From Takakia lepidozioides (taxonomy: Eukaryota > Streptophyta > Takakiopsida > Takakiales > Takakiaceae): DNA of 64,000 bases. Of the stretch, positions 22,458-35,659 are shown piece by piece. The stretch covers positions 11,966,001 to 12,030,000 of the forward strand of contig CM060732.1 of NCBI GenBank assembly GCA_030704615.1. The letters are read 5' to 3'. The notes under the pieces were generated by a model. The model did not search any database. It was not told where the DNA came from and saw only the letters and a program-made list of their open reading frames with translations. How positions within the stretch are numbered: the first letter of the stretch is position 1; each line of letters opens with the position of its first letter. A program made the position numbers and the translations under genes.

Positions 22458-23282
22458 GGTAAGATGATGGCGTGCTGCATCGCGACATAAACCTGCATTT
22501 GACATTCAGGCTTAGGATTCATGCAATTTGGTGCTAGTCAGGCCTGCACAGTTCCAGAGCACAAGTGGGAGCCCATCCGAGGGAACCTCGTAAGTGCTTC
22601 TTCATTTTGTACTCACCTTGTTTTTGCATCGCACTTGTGCTACAAGGGGCAGAGCCATTCATTTGGCTGGAGGTTCAATTCCTCTACAAGTGAGCTATTC
22701 CCGTGTCACTACAATCAGTTAGATGTGTTTGTGGTGGTTGCTGGATTTGCGGCTCTGGGGTGTCTTGCCAAGTGCTTGCAGGGATCAACGTTAATGTGGA
22801 CGTGGCAGTACATGTAGCAAAAAAGCTCATTCACTGGTGAAGAAGACCATGTTGCAACATATGTCATGCTATTGCTTCGAGAGTGCTGCTGTTGGGCAGG
22901 TGGGAGAATGCAACAACGGTGAGAAGGAAAGCAAGGGAAGCACAAAAGGTGTCGTTCGGTCCTGCTCCTTTGGAGACACCCCCCATTCCACTGGTCTTTG
23001 TTCCTGGAAAGCATGCAGCTGGGCCAGAAAATGCATGCACACATTCACGTCTACTTCCCGTACATGAAGACGATCCTCTCCTCACATGTCAGAAACAATA
23101 TTGGCAGAACAAAAAAAGGTTTGTTCACAAGACAGTACGGACCACATACCGGGACATTATCGATACTATTAACTGTCTCGCCCTTGCGCGCTTGCAGGAC
23201 TGTACAAAATGGGTTCTAAGGACAGTAAGAGTCCTTAGCATAGCTCTCGTCTATGAGCTGCTGGCTTAATGGACACTGAGAT

Positions 23283-26200
23283 TCAGCTGGGCTCACTATC
23301 TGTATCCAAATAATCTTCCCTTTCACTACCCACATCTGCAATTTGCCTTGCGGTAATTACCAACCCTGGAATGTCTTCCTCATTAAAGGTAACTGCTCCT
23401 TCCAAAGAGACTGGTTCGGCCGTATCTGGTAGATTTCGTGGTTCCCTCAGACCCTCGTGGTCGGCATTCTCCCCTAGGTCCAGATCATGGACGTCGGCCA
23501 CGACTCGTTTGGCCTAGGGCTCCTTGTGAAGAACCACCTTCCATCCCGGCGCATGGGTGTCATCTGAAAAGAAAACTTGCTCAACTTGCGATGGGAAGAT
23601 GAATGGCTCTTCATCTTGTGGTAGCATTTTTCTGAAATCAGCAAGGAGGAACCCGTACTCATCCCGTTTCATGGTGGCATTCTCTCCTACCATATTGGCT
23701 TTTACCCAAGAACAACGGAATAGAATTGGCTTCACAAGACCATAGTCTAGTTTAAGGATCTCTTTGATCACTCCTACATATTGCACATGGCATGAAATTG
23801 GATTCCGATCTCGTGCACAGCTCCTACTCTCTTGTTCAAAAAATGATGCCACTCCGCTGTCATAAGTCACCAGGAGGCTGGTGTTGGCATCGTCCACTCT
23901 ATAGTGATTGCCATATGCTTTCATTGACCGGTACGAAGTGGCAATCAGCCCTGGGGGAATGACAGACTCACCATGCCCTCATCTGGGTCCTCGTTCTCTG
24001 ATGCGTACACTGCAATTGCAGATCTGACCCACACTGTAAAGGGCTGCAGCTCCTCCATTGTTGTGGGGTACTCCACCGGGGATCTGCGCCTACGACCGCC
24101 CCTCCACCATTGCAAATGCACTCCGTTCCGTTTTCAGGCGGACCTTCTCCGCTGCGTACTTTCTGGCAGAAACCAAATAGAAGCTGCAACTCAGTCCCCC
24201 TGACCAACACCGTGCTGTACATGCATGCCACATGCAGAGTGTGTGTCCTTTCAAGCACACTGTAGTGATGCAGCCTACTTCATAATCACTTGCAAGCAAC
24301 AACCAAGATCTACGAAACACCCTCTGTAGTCGTCTGAAGCACCCTGTTAGTACACGATCCCACTCCCATAGTGGCCGGAATGACTTGTGACAATATATAT
24401 GTAATTCCAGCATACAAAGACCATTAAGAATAGCACAGGAGGGATGTAAGTTGGCACCCACTGTCTCCATGGTGAGAACCTCACCTACAACTCCTTCTTC
24501 CTCGTTCTCGTCCCACACCCGTCGTTGTATTGCATCAAATGAAGACATATACTCTGTCATGAAGCCCAGGGCTTCGTCGCGGATGTAGCCCTCCGCCATA
24601 CTCCCCTCTGGCCGTGCCATGTTGCGTACATACCCCTTCAGATCCTTCATGTACCTCTCCATGGGGTACATCCACCGGCTGGCTACGGGCCCACACACAT
24701 GCAACTCCTCTACAAGATGCACTAGCAAGTGCGTCATGACGTCAAAGAATGATGGAGGGAATTCTTTCTCCAGCAAACATAGGGTCATAGCCACATCCTC
24801 ATGCAACGATGTAATGTCCCTCGGATCCCACACCTTCGCACAAATCTTCCTAAACACTCGACTTACACGCATTATGGCTGTTCGAGGACCTGGCGCCATC
24901 GTACCCCGAATGCACACTGGCAAAATCTGTTGCATCATCACGTGTAGATCATGTGACTTCATCCCCGACCATTTCTTGTTTATGGCATGCTTTTGGAAAG
25001 CACCCGAGAATCCGGTTGGCACTTTCATGGCTCCCAATGTCTTCAAAAAATCCTCTTGCTCTGATTTGGTCAGGACGTATGATGCTGCTGGCATGAGCAC
25101 TTTGCCTGGTCTATTTGGATCAGGCCTTAGCCACAGATGTGACCGTATCCCTTCAATCTCCATGTCCTTTCGTACGTTTATCGTATCCTTCTCCCCAAAG
25201 ATAGTCTTCAGAATGTTCTCGCAGAAGTTCTTCTCACAATGCATGGGGTCCAGGAGGTACCGCTGCAAGAGGTTCTGAAATGCCAAATGTCCTCCCATGA
25301 GACCAAGTTCTATGGGCAAAAAAAGTAGAATATGTGGCAGAAGTTGTCCATGTTACTACATTCTGCTTTCAACAACTCCACGATCCTCTCCACAGTGAGG
25401 TGTACGACTTCAACATCTACTGCATAGTAGTTACACTGACTTAGGAGTTGGTGGAAGGACTCCTGACAGTAAAGGTAATTCCAGGAAGCACAATGTGAAA
25501 GAAAGTGAGTGAATGGGGGGGGGGGATTCATGCACCTTCCAGTATGGCAAATCCCAAAGGATTGTCCGGCGCTTCACCCCGTGCTCCATGGCTGGATCCG
25601 CACTACTTCCTTCTCTCCCTCCAATCTCCATGAACGCCTCTTTCTCCTTTGCAAATTGCAATGTCTCCTCCGGTGTCACAGCATTTGGTGCCATTCTCTT
25701 TTCAACACATCCATTGAAGTGCCTTCCTGCTCGTCGGTAGGGGTGGTTTCTTGCAAGGTAACGTCGATGCCCCATGTATATTGTCTTCCCTAGTGGCTTT
25801 GAGTGCCGTGAATCCACATAGGGCCCACAAATGGGGCACCCTTTGTAGCCCTTCGTCTTGCAACCCGCAACAAGGCCATATGCGGGGAAATCGTGGATTG
25901 ACCACATGAGTATGGCACGGAGGGTGAAACTCCGTTGCCCTACTGGTTTCAAAATGTCGTAAGCTTCAACTCCAATCCATAGTTCCTGTAGCTCTTCAAT
26001 CAATGGTTGCAAATACACATCTATGTTTGCATTTGTCACGGACTCCTTGCCTGGAATCAAGAGAGACAACATGACAAAGAATTTCTTTGTTGTCAACCAT
26101 GGTGGCAGGTTGTATGCCACCAACTGCACGGGCCATGTGGACCATGTGCAACTCTTTGATCCGTATGGGTTTACTCCATCCGTAGATACAGCCAATCGCA

Positions 26201-27265
26201 CATTGCGTGGGTCCTCGGCGAAATCGGGCCAAGTTGCATCTATATGCTTCCATGCAAGGGAATCTGGGACATGCCTTACCAAACCATCGTTTGAGGCATT
26301 CCTGGAATGCCAAGTCATGAGCTCACTAATGGTCTTGCATTTGTACATTCGTAATAGACGGGGGATAAGGGGAAAGTGCCTCAACACCTTGGCTGGCTGT
26401 TGTAACCTGCCCACATCATGGTATCGGGCTGCACCGCATTTGGGGCACTCCATAGCATCCTTGTACTCTCTTCTGAAAAGTACATGTCCTTTTGGACATG
26501 CATGTATTTTCACGTAGTTGAGGCCGAGCTTCCCAATCATTTGGTTGGCCATGTGACAGCTTTTTGGCATTTCATTTGGTTGTGGAAGCAAGTTCAGCCG
26601 AAGCAAAGAGAACAACTCGTCCACAAAATGGTCTGAGACACCGTGGGTTGTGCACAGGTTCATCAACAGCATGGTGGCAGCAAGCTTTGTGGATTTGCAT
26701 CCCTCGTACAGTGGCACACATGCTTCTTCTAGTGTCATGTGTGCAGAATTCAATTCTCCATCTCCACCTCCTTCCACGCCTTCCCCACGTGAATGCCTTC
26801 ATTTCCTGCGTCATCACCATCCCCAGTTGTCGCAGCGCCGTCCCCCTCTTCAGCATCGTCCATGATGTGGAATGCTTCCTGCAACATTCGAGTAATCTCC
26901 ACCCCTCCGTCCATGCCTGGTTCATGTCCTGCGCCCATGACATAGTCCTCGTCTGGCCTGTCTGTATGGCTCCCTCGGGGGTGTGCATTGTCCAATTGTG
27001 CCCACTCCTCATCGTCTTCGTCTGCAGGTCCATCTCCAATCCACACCCGAAATGCTTCATGTCTTTTGTGGTGAAGGAGATGTGTGCGCACACCGTCCTC
27101 AGATCTACTTGTAGTGCCCAAACAACGTTCACATGGGCATGGCATCCTTGAAAGCCCAAGGGCTCGGGCACGTGCCACTTCTCTTTCCCACAACCTGTCA
27201 TCTCGGGTGTTCTGTCTACAGGGGTGATTAATTGGAAGTCCTCCGCATGGGCGAGGGGAACTCAT
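23283..27265 (-). pseudogene. CACTA TNP2-type transposase, decayed
   Basis: Read from 27265 downwards. An N-terminal zinc-binding region (MPCPCERCLG, then THLLHHKRHEAF) resembles the transposase-associated domain. A frameshift near 26765 leads to the Transposase_21 core (KIHACPKGHVLFRREY, ECPKCGAARYHD, FPLIPRLLRMYKCK, NVRLAVSTDGVNPYG, LPPWLTTKKFFVMLSLLIPG, DFPAYGLVAGC). A clean intron at 25275-25535 joins DLPYWK to NLLQRYLLDPMHCEKNF. Then comes a DUF4218-like part (KEFPPSFFDVMTHLLVHLVE, RWMYPMERYMKDLKGYVRN) and, after a gap, a DUF4216-like part (23924-23514) with an in-frame TAG at 23514-23516 before the last ~77 codons. It would cut and paste the element if intact. Confidence 0.9.
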
Positions 27266-27479
27266 TTTTGTTGGGGAGCCTCTTCAATGCTGTTTGTGCA
27301 CGCCGTTGCAGGGGGCCGGATTCTCCTTTGCAGAGATTCCTCAATTTGGCTCTGCCACTCCCATTTCACTACCGTCAATTCCCTCCTCCTGCAATCTCAA
27401 TTTGAAAGGTTCAGCCGCACATCCTTTGGCAGAGAAGACAGTTGACATTTTATACCAACCGGTAGATTCCACAACATGA

Positions 27480-28974
27480 TGAAAAGTTACACTCAACAGC
27501 AAACCATTTAAAAGCCATCACGATGCTTTCCATCATAACTAGAATCTTTTCAACAAGACACTGAGAGAAATGACCAAAATCGACTCAAACAACGACATCC
27601 TGGAAAACCACCTGTCTCTACAGTTCGTGTGTGTGAGGAATCGGAGGACGTACGTGGAATTTCAATTTTCACGATTGAGGACGTTGTGATCTTGGGCATA
27701 TGGTTGAATGTGTATGAAATGTGTGCATTGAAGTGTGAACAACCTGACTACAAGGCCAGAACCTGCGCCACTTGTCTTAGGCCATCTCCAAATCACGTTT
27801 CGGCGGACAATCCCGTTCCGTTGCCGTGAAATTGCACCGTGGCGGGAAGGGAGTCCATTTGTGTGGCTCTATCACCATGGCGGGAAGGGGAGCATGTTAA
27901 AAATGGAGCATCGCCCTGCCACTTCACTCATTTGCTGTTTGCAGCTTCTTCCACCATCTTTCTTACTTAATTCTGATTCTTGCAATGCTGCCCTTGAGAC
28001 GGCAACTGCAAGTGACCGGATCCTTTGATCGTCGCATTCAAAGACACTTACGTGTAGCAGATCGCAGACCCCCAAATGCCTGGAGAGAAAGCCAGACGGC
28101 AGTCAATGCATGCACGGTTGTTTTGCACTGGTTGGGACGGAGTGGGGTGCAGAGGAGGCGTGCTGTGCCCGAGTTCGCATGCCTAGCATCCTGCAGCGGC
28201 GGCTTTTGCACGTTGGGCAGCAGTACCCTCTGCTGTATGATTACCATTTGTGGTACAGACTCACCGGCCTCCCCTGTCCACTTGGGTCTTGGGACAGCGA
28301 CTTATGGAGTATGTAGACAGAGTTGCATGTCGCGCAGGTACACCAAAATCTCCCATGTAACATAAACCCATTTCTCATTCATGCTTGCATGTGATCCACG
28401 GGGTAATTTCCATGTTCTCCCAGCTGATGTGGGTTCGCAAATTCTCGGTGTGTAGGTGTGTGTGTGAGGACCTCAACCTGGCATGGTGCGATGGGTGTCG
28501 AATGGACCCTTCTCTGCGATGGGAGAACCACTACAGTTGAGTTTGTTTTTGCTGAATCATTTGGCAGAGCACTGTGTTCACTTCTCACACATCATGCGCA
28601 TTTTCTCCAAGAATGCATGTAAAGCGGAGCCATACACGGCATCATTGCAGTGTGTTTCCTTCGCCTAATTTTGAACGAAAAAAAGTTAACGGATCCATGT
28701 CAGTTGTGTGAATCACTACATCTAGTTGTCTGGAGGATTGTAAGTGGTTTAGGGTTTAACGTCTCAAAGTCGAAAAGGCCATAGTGTCGGATGCACGACA
28801 CGTGTTCATATTTGAAATCAACAACGGCCGGATCTTCACTACAGATCGGGGGGGTGTGTGATCACACTCCCCTCCTTGTCCTTCTTTCCTCCTTTGCATG
28901 TCTTGGTCTTCCTCGCTCGTCTTTGTCTTGGTCATGGTCTATGTCCTCGCTCGTCTTCATCTTTGTCATGGTCT
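27480..28974. other. CACTA interior between the two divergent genes
   Basis: The transposase (minus) and the second gene (plus) point away from this stretch, so it may hold both promoters. TATAAAA lies on the minus strand at about 27455-27461. I see no convincing coding sequence. Confidence 0.35.
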
Positions 28975-29370
28975 ATGTCCACGCCTAGTAAGAAGCGCTC
29001 GACCGCCGAGGCAGCATCACCTCCTCCCACTTCTGCACATTCCAGCCCCGCGGTGCGAAGGAGCCCCCGCCTGGCTCGACTGAATCCGGTACAGATGGCG
29101 TCGGTGCGAGAGGGAAGGCAGAGCGGTGGGCGGTCTTCGAGTTCGGATTTTGACACAAGCGAGTATAGCATGGGCGACGACGATGAGGTGGAGGACAGTT
29201 CGGAGGAAATTGCACCTCCATCTGCAGAGTCTCTCCAAAAGGTGCGCAAACGGCACAAAACCGCTGCGCATGAGGTGAGTTCTACCCCTACTTGTGTTCA
29301 TGTTTTCTGGGCGTTGAGTTCTCCTGAAACTGAAACTGGGATGCACATATCCACAAAGTTGTTCAAACGG

Positions 29371-30478
29371 ATCTCGTAGTATACAGGGCAGTAGAAGAAG
29401 AAGTGTTCTTCAGTTTCAATTTCCTTGCTGCGCCCTATGCAAGCTGGACATAGGCGGTCCTCCCGTTGCAGGTTTTCCCATCTGCCAGTCTCTATCCGTA
29501 GGTTGTGGGAACCCACCCTGAACCGCCCCAATGCCCTCAAGAGGGAAGGAGGTAAGGGTGCTGAAAGGTAATTTGGTCTGAAGATTCTATCATCGCGGAG
29601 CACCAAGAATGTCTCTCGATAGAAGTGGAGCTTTGTTGTGAGATTGGGTAGCATCCAAGTTCTCTTGACATGTAATTCCATAAGCTCTCTCCGAATGAGT
29701 CTGTTGCGGTCATGTCTGGATGTGATGTCCACCTCATGTGGGTTCATTGGTAATAGGAAAGCAGTAGAAAGTCCGTTACGTTTCAATAAACTGTCCACTC
29801 GAGCATACCAGGAGTTCCCGAAACCTGCAGCTTTGAGCCTCATAGATGTTGTGAGGGCCCTTGCCACTAGCCCTTTGGGTGGAAGGGCCTGCAATCTATG
29901 GAGAAAGATTGTAAGCCTGAACTGTGCCTCGGATTGCAATGGTACACATGCGAACTCTGCACCTAGGATCTGAGATGGAGTTGTGCTCCTGGCGCCAAGC
30001 ATTGCTTGGAGAAAAGATGACTGTAATGGTTCCAAATTCTTTTCCCACCAGGAGACAGGGACACCAGGTGCCCAGAACTCACAACCATTGATGGTAGCAG
30101 GGCTGACGACGGTGTCAAACAACCACTTTTTGGTCGGGGGATGCCGCAGATGTATTTGCTTGCATTTGGCGTGAAGGCGGACGGAGGCCGCCTTACCTTT
30201 AGTCAATCTGTCCAAGGCAGTGGCTGCAAAGTGAAACTTGGGGGAGTGGATAACCAGACCTAGGTACCGGTATGATTTGACAATCTCAATTTCCTGCTGG
30301 TTGAAGATGAATCTACGATCAGCCTGGCCATTGAAGACCATGATCTTGGTCTTGCTAAGATTGACTTGCATCCCATAGTCTTTGCAGAACTGTTCCAAAA
30401 TTTTGAGATGGCGTTGCAGAAAGACCGGGGATTGTGCCAAAAGGGCAACATCATCAGCGTAGAGGAGATCTGATTGGG
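29371..30478 (-). mobile_element. LINE fragment F inside the CACTA element, truncated at both ends
   Basis: On the minus strand it reads in one frame from SDLLYADDVALLAQSP (RT active site) through the post-RT region to the CCHC knuckle (RLCPACIG, EEHFFFYC) and stops at VYYEIR. It is nearly identical to copy C but, unlike it, is in frame across WWEKNLEPLQ. There is no (GAAAT)n tail and no 5' part, so it probably arrived with captured DNA rather than by its own insertion. Confidence 0.8.
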
Positions 30479-32859
30479 CAGAAAATGAAGTTAGGCAGAA
30501 AACATCCCTGAACATGTTTTCAATTTGTGTCATGGGGGAGGACATCGTGGAAAAACCTTCAGGTCTACCACTGTGTGCAGAGGGACTAGTTTTTAGGTCA
30601 AGGAAATGTTGCTTTGTCACGTCATTGCACCTGCGTTGGAGTACGCATTTGCTATATGCGTTGATAACTCCAACGAGGCTAGGTCTGCAATATCCTTTCA
30701 ATTGAATTGTGTCTGCACCTGTGTTTACCAACATTGAGAGTCTTTAGGCCTTTTGGGGCTCCGTTGCTGGGCTCCGCCATACAGCCATTTGCTGATTGTG
30801 TGAATAGATGTCCACTGGATATGTGCAAAACCCGGATGGATGTTCTGTTTCCTGGTAAGTTTCATGTGGTACTGATGTGAACCCGCCCACATTCTGTTTC
30901 TTCACCAATGAATGGGCTTACATGTTATGAGGACATTCTGTCCCTCTCCTTTTCAGTTTTTGGCATTTGCGCTGCAGGGGAGTGGGTTTGAGGTCAGCCA
31001 ATCCATAGTTGTGGTTGTGGGATGGTTTGTGCTCTGGTGACGTTGTGTTCAGTAGGACTACAGCTGATGCACCTTGTGTGTGGGATGTTTTTGGCAGCGG
31101 AAGGGGAGTGAAGCTGCAGCAAAGCACTCACAGCCACCACACAATGCCAACCAACACCAACCTTGGCACCCACCCCCTGCCGGATGGTCTCCACAACAGA
31201 GTGCACCATGGGGAGCCCCCCCTGCTTCGGGGTCGTGGCGCTGGCTTCCTGATGTTGCAATGGGGGCCTCCCACATCTCCATACGGCCCTCCCCCCTCCG
31301 GCACACATCAGTCACCCCCCACAACGTATGACGGCGCTGCTCCAGAGCATGGGGGCAGGAAACGGACATCAGAGCTGAGGAAGGAACGACGCCATGCCAT
31401 GAAACAATGGGAAGGAGATGGAGAGGGAAGGGTGGCTGCAGGGCTAAAGCGCCACAAGGTGGAGGTGCATGGAAATGGAGTCATCAATGCTGGCTGCGAA
31501 GGTAAGGAACACTGGCAGCGTGATTTGCGTGGCCTGGCATTGCGTTACCTTGACTCAAGCGTACAAGACATTGACCAGCAGTCCCAGAGTGCCATGTCAA
31601 ATAATAGAGGGCATAAATGGAATGTACGAGTACACACCTATCCCTGCCAATCGTGATTTTATAGTGAAGCAATGTGGGAAGATAATGAAAGGAGAAAGAG
31701 CAAAACTGAAAGATAAATGGGCGAAGACTGGTGTGAGGCCAATGAACACTGAACCCGCCTATTGGGATAAGCTTGTTGCCTACTGGGAGTCCCCTCGTGG
31801 ACTTGCAAAGGCTGAAGGGATGAAGCAAGCGCGTGCTTGTGTCACGAACCCCTCGCGTTGGGGCCGGGCAGGAGTTGCAGGCCAAGCAGCCCGTTTGGTA
31901 ATCTCCCTCACCCCCTTCTCATTGCTCTTACGTTGTGGCATGTTCTGATGGAAGAGACACCCACGAGTGGGTTTTATTGCTTGTGCAGAATTAGTTGTTA
32001 TGTGATATGCAGGGCAGTGCTTTGTCCATATGCTCCTGGCATTTTGTACTGACAGTGTGTGGATGGGCAAATACAGAAAAGACGCAAAGCGCGGAGCCCG
32101 TCACTGTCCGAGCTCGGGGCGGAGCAAGAACGCTGCGACTGGCACCCCATCAGAGTCTGTTTTGAGCCAGGTATGTTTTGAAGTCCGGTTTCCATTCATG
32201 AATCTGTTGTTGTACTAAGATTTGGTGGGTATGTGGGGCCCCCACGCATGGTACACGAGGGGTGTTATGCCAAACCCAGCCATCTCCGAATGCCTGAAAT
32301 CCTGCACATTCGGCCTCTTCTTCTGGTTTTTAACAGTACGGGTGGGTGTTTGTATGCGTAGGGAGCGGGGAACTCAATGGCAGCCCGCATCGGGGCCCTG
32401 GAGAGGCTTGCGGCTCTCTCTGCGGAGCGGGAGAGGGGAATGGAAGCACAACTGAAGAAGATAGTGGAACTCATGATGGGGCAAAAAGGGGGTGTGACGG
32501 GTGGCATTATGGAAGACCCCCCTGCTGCGACCATTGTACCTGACAAGGAGGAAGTAATTGTAGTGGGTAGGGATGTGACAGAGGTCCGGGCTGTTGTTGA
32601 TGATATTCACAGTGGGGGGCAGGGTCCACTCGTTGAAGAGGGAGAGGTCCAGCAAGTTGGTGGGGATGACATGGACGATGGGGGGGTCATTGCTCATGAT
32701 GGGGGAAAAGGGGAAGCTGTAGGGAGAGAGGGTGGTAGTTTGCCTGGTCCAGGCTGCAGGGGGACCGAAACTTTGCCCTCCGGGGTGACTGTTGTCTCCC
32801 AACCCACTGAGGTGAGACCCCGTGACACCCCTTCAAAAGCTCCTTTCATAGAAAAGTCG

Positions 32860-33475
32860 AAACTAATTGTTCTAGACCTGAACGGGATCTTGTGCCACTC
32901 TATTCCTAACTTTCAGCCCAACCCGAGGCGTCATTGGCCATGGGTGTTGACCACCAACAAGTATGTTTTCCCAAGGCCCCAGGTCTGCGAGTTTTTAAAC
33001 CTTCTCTTCCGGTATTTCTACGTTGGGATATGGTCATGTGCTTCCAAGGGGAATGTTGCAGACATCTTCAAAGTGGTGATGCAGGGGGTCGAGGGTTCTC
33101 CCCTCTTTGTGTGGTCACAAGAGGAGTGTGACCCCTTGACAGAGCCACACCGCACAAAAGGGCCTGCCGTACAGAACTTACAAAGAGACTGTCGAGGGTG
33201 TGGTCGGAATTTTCTGGATTTAACAAATCCAACACCCTCCTAGTGGATGATTCACCACACAAGGGGAGGGGGAACTCCCCTTTGAACATGGTCCATCCAT
33301 TGTCGTTTGATGTCACTGGCAATGTCAGTGAGGGGCCCGATTCAGACTACCTTTTAGAAACAGTCTGGCCCTACTGCCAAGATTTGTTTTGCTCCAAGGA
33401 TGTGCGTGTCTTCACAAGCACGCGGAAGCTGCCCGACTGGCAGCTTGAATGTGGGAGAGGATGGGGTGAATGAAG
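32860..33475 (+). pseudogene. FCP1/CTD-phosphatase-like HAD domain inside the CACTA element, one frameshift
   Basis: HAD motifs in order: VLDLNGILCHS (motif I, second Asp replaced by Asn), YVGIWSCASKGNV (motif II region), LFVWSQEECDP, and, after a frameshift near 33165, NTLLVDDSPHKGRGNSP (acidic motif). Family members remove phosphate from serines of target proteins such as the RNA polymerase II tail. DLNG variants are common in plant relatives of unknown substrate. It lies in the same open frame as the upstream coiled coil, so it appears fused to the second CACTA gene. Confidence 0.75.
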
Positions 33476-35659
33476 TACTTCTGCGCCCATGCAGATGAAA
33501 CTAACCTTACTGTTTGCAACATGACATCGAAGCCAAAGTCCATGTTTGTTTTGTTCCCCCGGATGCCCTCTCACGCAAGGCTGGCACTATATGTTTTGCA
33601 GGGACCACATGTACAGGGAGTGGCAGTGGGGTCGAATGTGAAGAAGGTGGGTCCTGCGCCTAGGACCATAGTGCTACGGCGGCAGCATTCCGGATTCCCC
33701 CCCCGGCATGAGGAGGCAGCGCCCAAGGTATGGTTGTTCCCAGCCCCTCTCCGCAAACTTACTTGGTTGGTTTCCTTTATGGATACACTTCCTGAAGCGT
33801 TGCAATGTGTATTCATTGCAGGTGAGCAAGAGGAGTGGGTTGTCCCCGGCACCATCATCGCAGCAGGACGTGGTTCCCCAGGCATGCATTCATGGCTCCT
33901 TGCTTTGCCTGGCTGGTTTTTAGTAGGGTTATTTTTGCCAGGAAGTTGTAGTGTGCAGGGTCTGAGCAGGGTGTTTGTTAGCTTGCTCCGTGGAGGTGTG
34001 TTTATACCATTGCAACCACCAGAGTTCATGTTATTCTTATCCGTCTGACTAAACCTCTTTTTGCTGCTGCAGTTGAAGACACGTGGGCAGCTTTCCTCAG
34101 TTGCCACCCTCAGCAACGAGCTTCGCTTCAAGGTACGTTGGTACACCGTGAATTTGCTGCTGATTCAGTATTGTGGCAACCAAGATCGTTTCCATGCCCA
34201 GCTGCGCTTGACTTTCACCCTGTCATTGCTATGTTTGTTGCTGAGTGGACCCTGATGTTGGTGTCTTAGATATCAGATCTTGTGTTTCTCCTGAACCCCC
34301 ATGACAAGCGGTCAAAGACAGCCGCCGCCAAGGCGGAAGTGGTGGGAATAGCCGGGGTTGACAAGTTCCACTGCAAGGACATTCGATCCGGGTGGTACAA
34401 GGTGAAAGTCCACGAGATCATGCTTCCAAGTGTTACATTGCCTTGCCCAAATGTGGACGATGCCCCCCCCCCAGACCACACTAGCGCACGTGAAAGCACG
34501 GTGACTCTGTGGCCAGAGAAGAGTATGAGGAAAGGTGAAAGTATCAAGTGACATTTCATGTTTGTAGTCCCTGTTGGGTGTGTAATGATACTCATAGAAG
34601 TGTGTATGATACTCACGTTACCAGTTTTGAACATTTGGGCCATGACAGTTTAAGTGATGTCCGGCAACCATGTATGTTGGCATTTAGTCTTGCTCATATG
34701 CAGGTGTGCCGTGACGGTCTCTAATTTGAATGTAATATCACATTTCCTGACTTGTCGTCGTGTCCGTCCACCTTCTATGTGTATGTGTGATGGTCTTTGG
34801 TCTCCCTGTTGCCTCGTCTATTTGGTTCATTAGCGTGATGTTGTGCATGCATCGTGGTCTGTGTTCTGAGTCTCGCCCAGTATCATTGCTTCTCAATTCC
34901 CCCTGCATATGGGTGAACCACTAAAACCAGTAGAATGCATCAGAACCATATTTTCAGCTTAGAATGCAGGTCAGTTAGAAACTCACACAAACCACTACAA
35001 GTGCTCATTTTTCGTGCTTTCCTACTGTAGTGCAACCAACTAGCACAGTGGCAGCGGAGTTGGCCAAAGCAGTCCCGAGATGGCACAAGCACTCTGCGTC
35101 TTTCCACTAGCAGTCGTACCCGTCACTGCCATTGCGTGGGGACGACGCCGCGCGTCGACCCACACACTCTCCACGTGGTCCCCGTGGATTCGTCTGCCGG
35201 CAGTTGTGCAATCGACTTTGCCAGTGGCTGTTGCGACGTTACATGCAGCACTCCAAGTGATGTGGCCGACTGCGATGTGGCATCTTGGGCCCGTGGCCAC
35301 GCGGCAGCATTGCCGCTCGTCGCGGCGCCGCCACATCGGCATCCACGTCCGCATCCACGTCCGCGTCCATGTGTCACCGCGCCCCGGGTGAGTCAGTCCA
35401 CTCATCCGGAGGGAAAAGTCAAAGTCAGCCCAAAAGGTCAGACACACGGGCGGCCCGCCTGGTTACACCACGTGGTTCTTCAACATTAATCGCATTAATC
35501 GCTGAGCAGTTGTTTGCGCGTCTGCGTCCTTTACCACTCCAATCATTGGATGTCCAACCCAACTACCACGTCTGTTGTAACTAGTCCGTTGTAACTTCCA
35601 GTCGATCCCAGTTTTTTTACTTTTATGACTCAAAATGAGTCGTTACCCCAGTGGTAAAT

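Larger units (their letters stand above)
28975..34551 (+). pseudogene. Second CACTA gene: TnpA-like (Transposase_24-like) with coiled coil joined to an FCP1-like HAD phosphatase domain
   Basis: The ATG at 28975 starts a basic Ser/Pro region (STPSKKRSTAEAASPPP) ending at the donor after 29274. Later exon-like pieces encode RKRTSELRKERRHAMKQWE (about 31350) and KDKWAKTGVRPMNTEPAYWD, then YWESPRGLAKAEGMKQAR (31640-31900), which resembles plant CACTA Transposase_24 proteins. At 32377 an open frame starts MAARIGALERLAALSAERER (coiled coil) and runs without a stop into KLIVLDLNGILCHSI, then PRPQVCEFLNLLF and VGIWSCASKGNVADIF. A one-base shift near 33165 leads to SNTLLVDDSPHKG. The nucleophile Asp is kept but the +2 Asp is Asn (DLNG). 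Downstream exon-like pieces (34070-34131, 34270-34551) have no recognised domain. Confidence 0.55.

Noticed and set aside
24619-25278. 219-codon open frame on the plus strand
   Set aside because: It lies exactly opposite the CACTA transposase exon, which has strong family motifs; this frame has none.
26572-27201. 209-codon minus-strand frame
   Set aside because: It overlaps the transposase N-terminal region in another frame. The transposase frame carries the Cys/His pattern; this one has only biased composition.
33571-34146. 191-codon minus-strand frame inside the CACTA
   Set aside because: It lies opposite exon-like plus-strand pieces with splice signals. No motif recognised.
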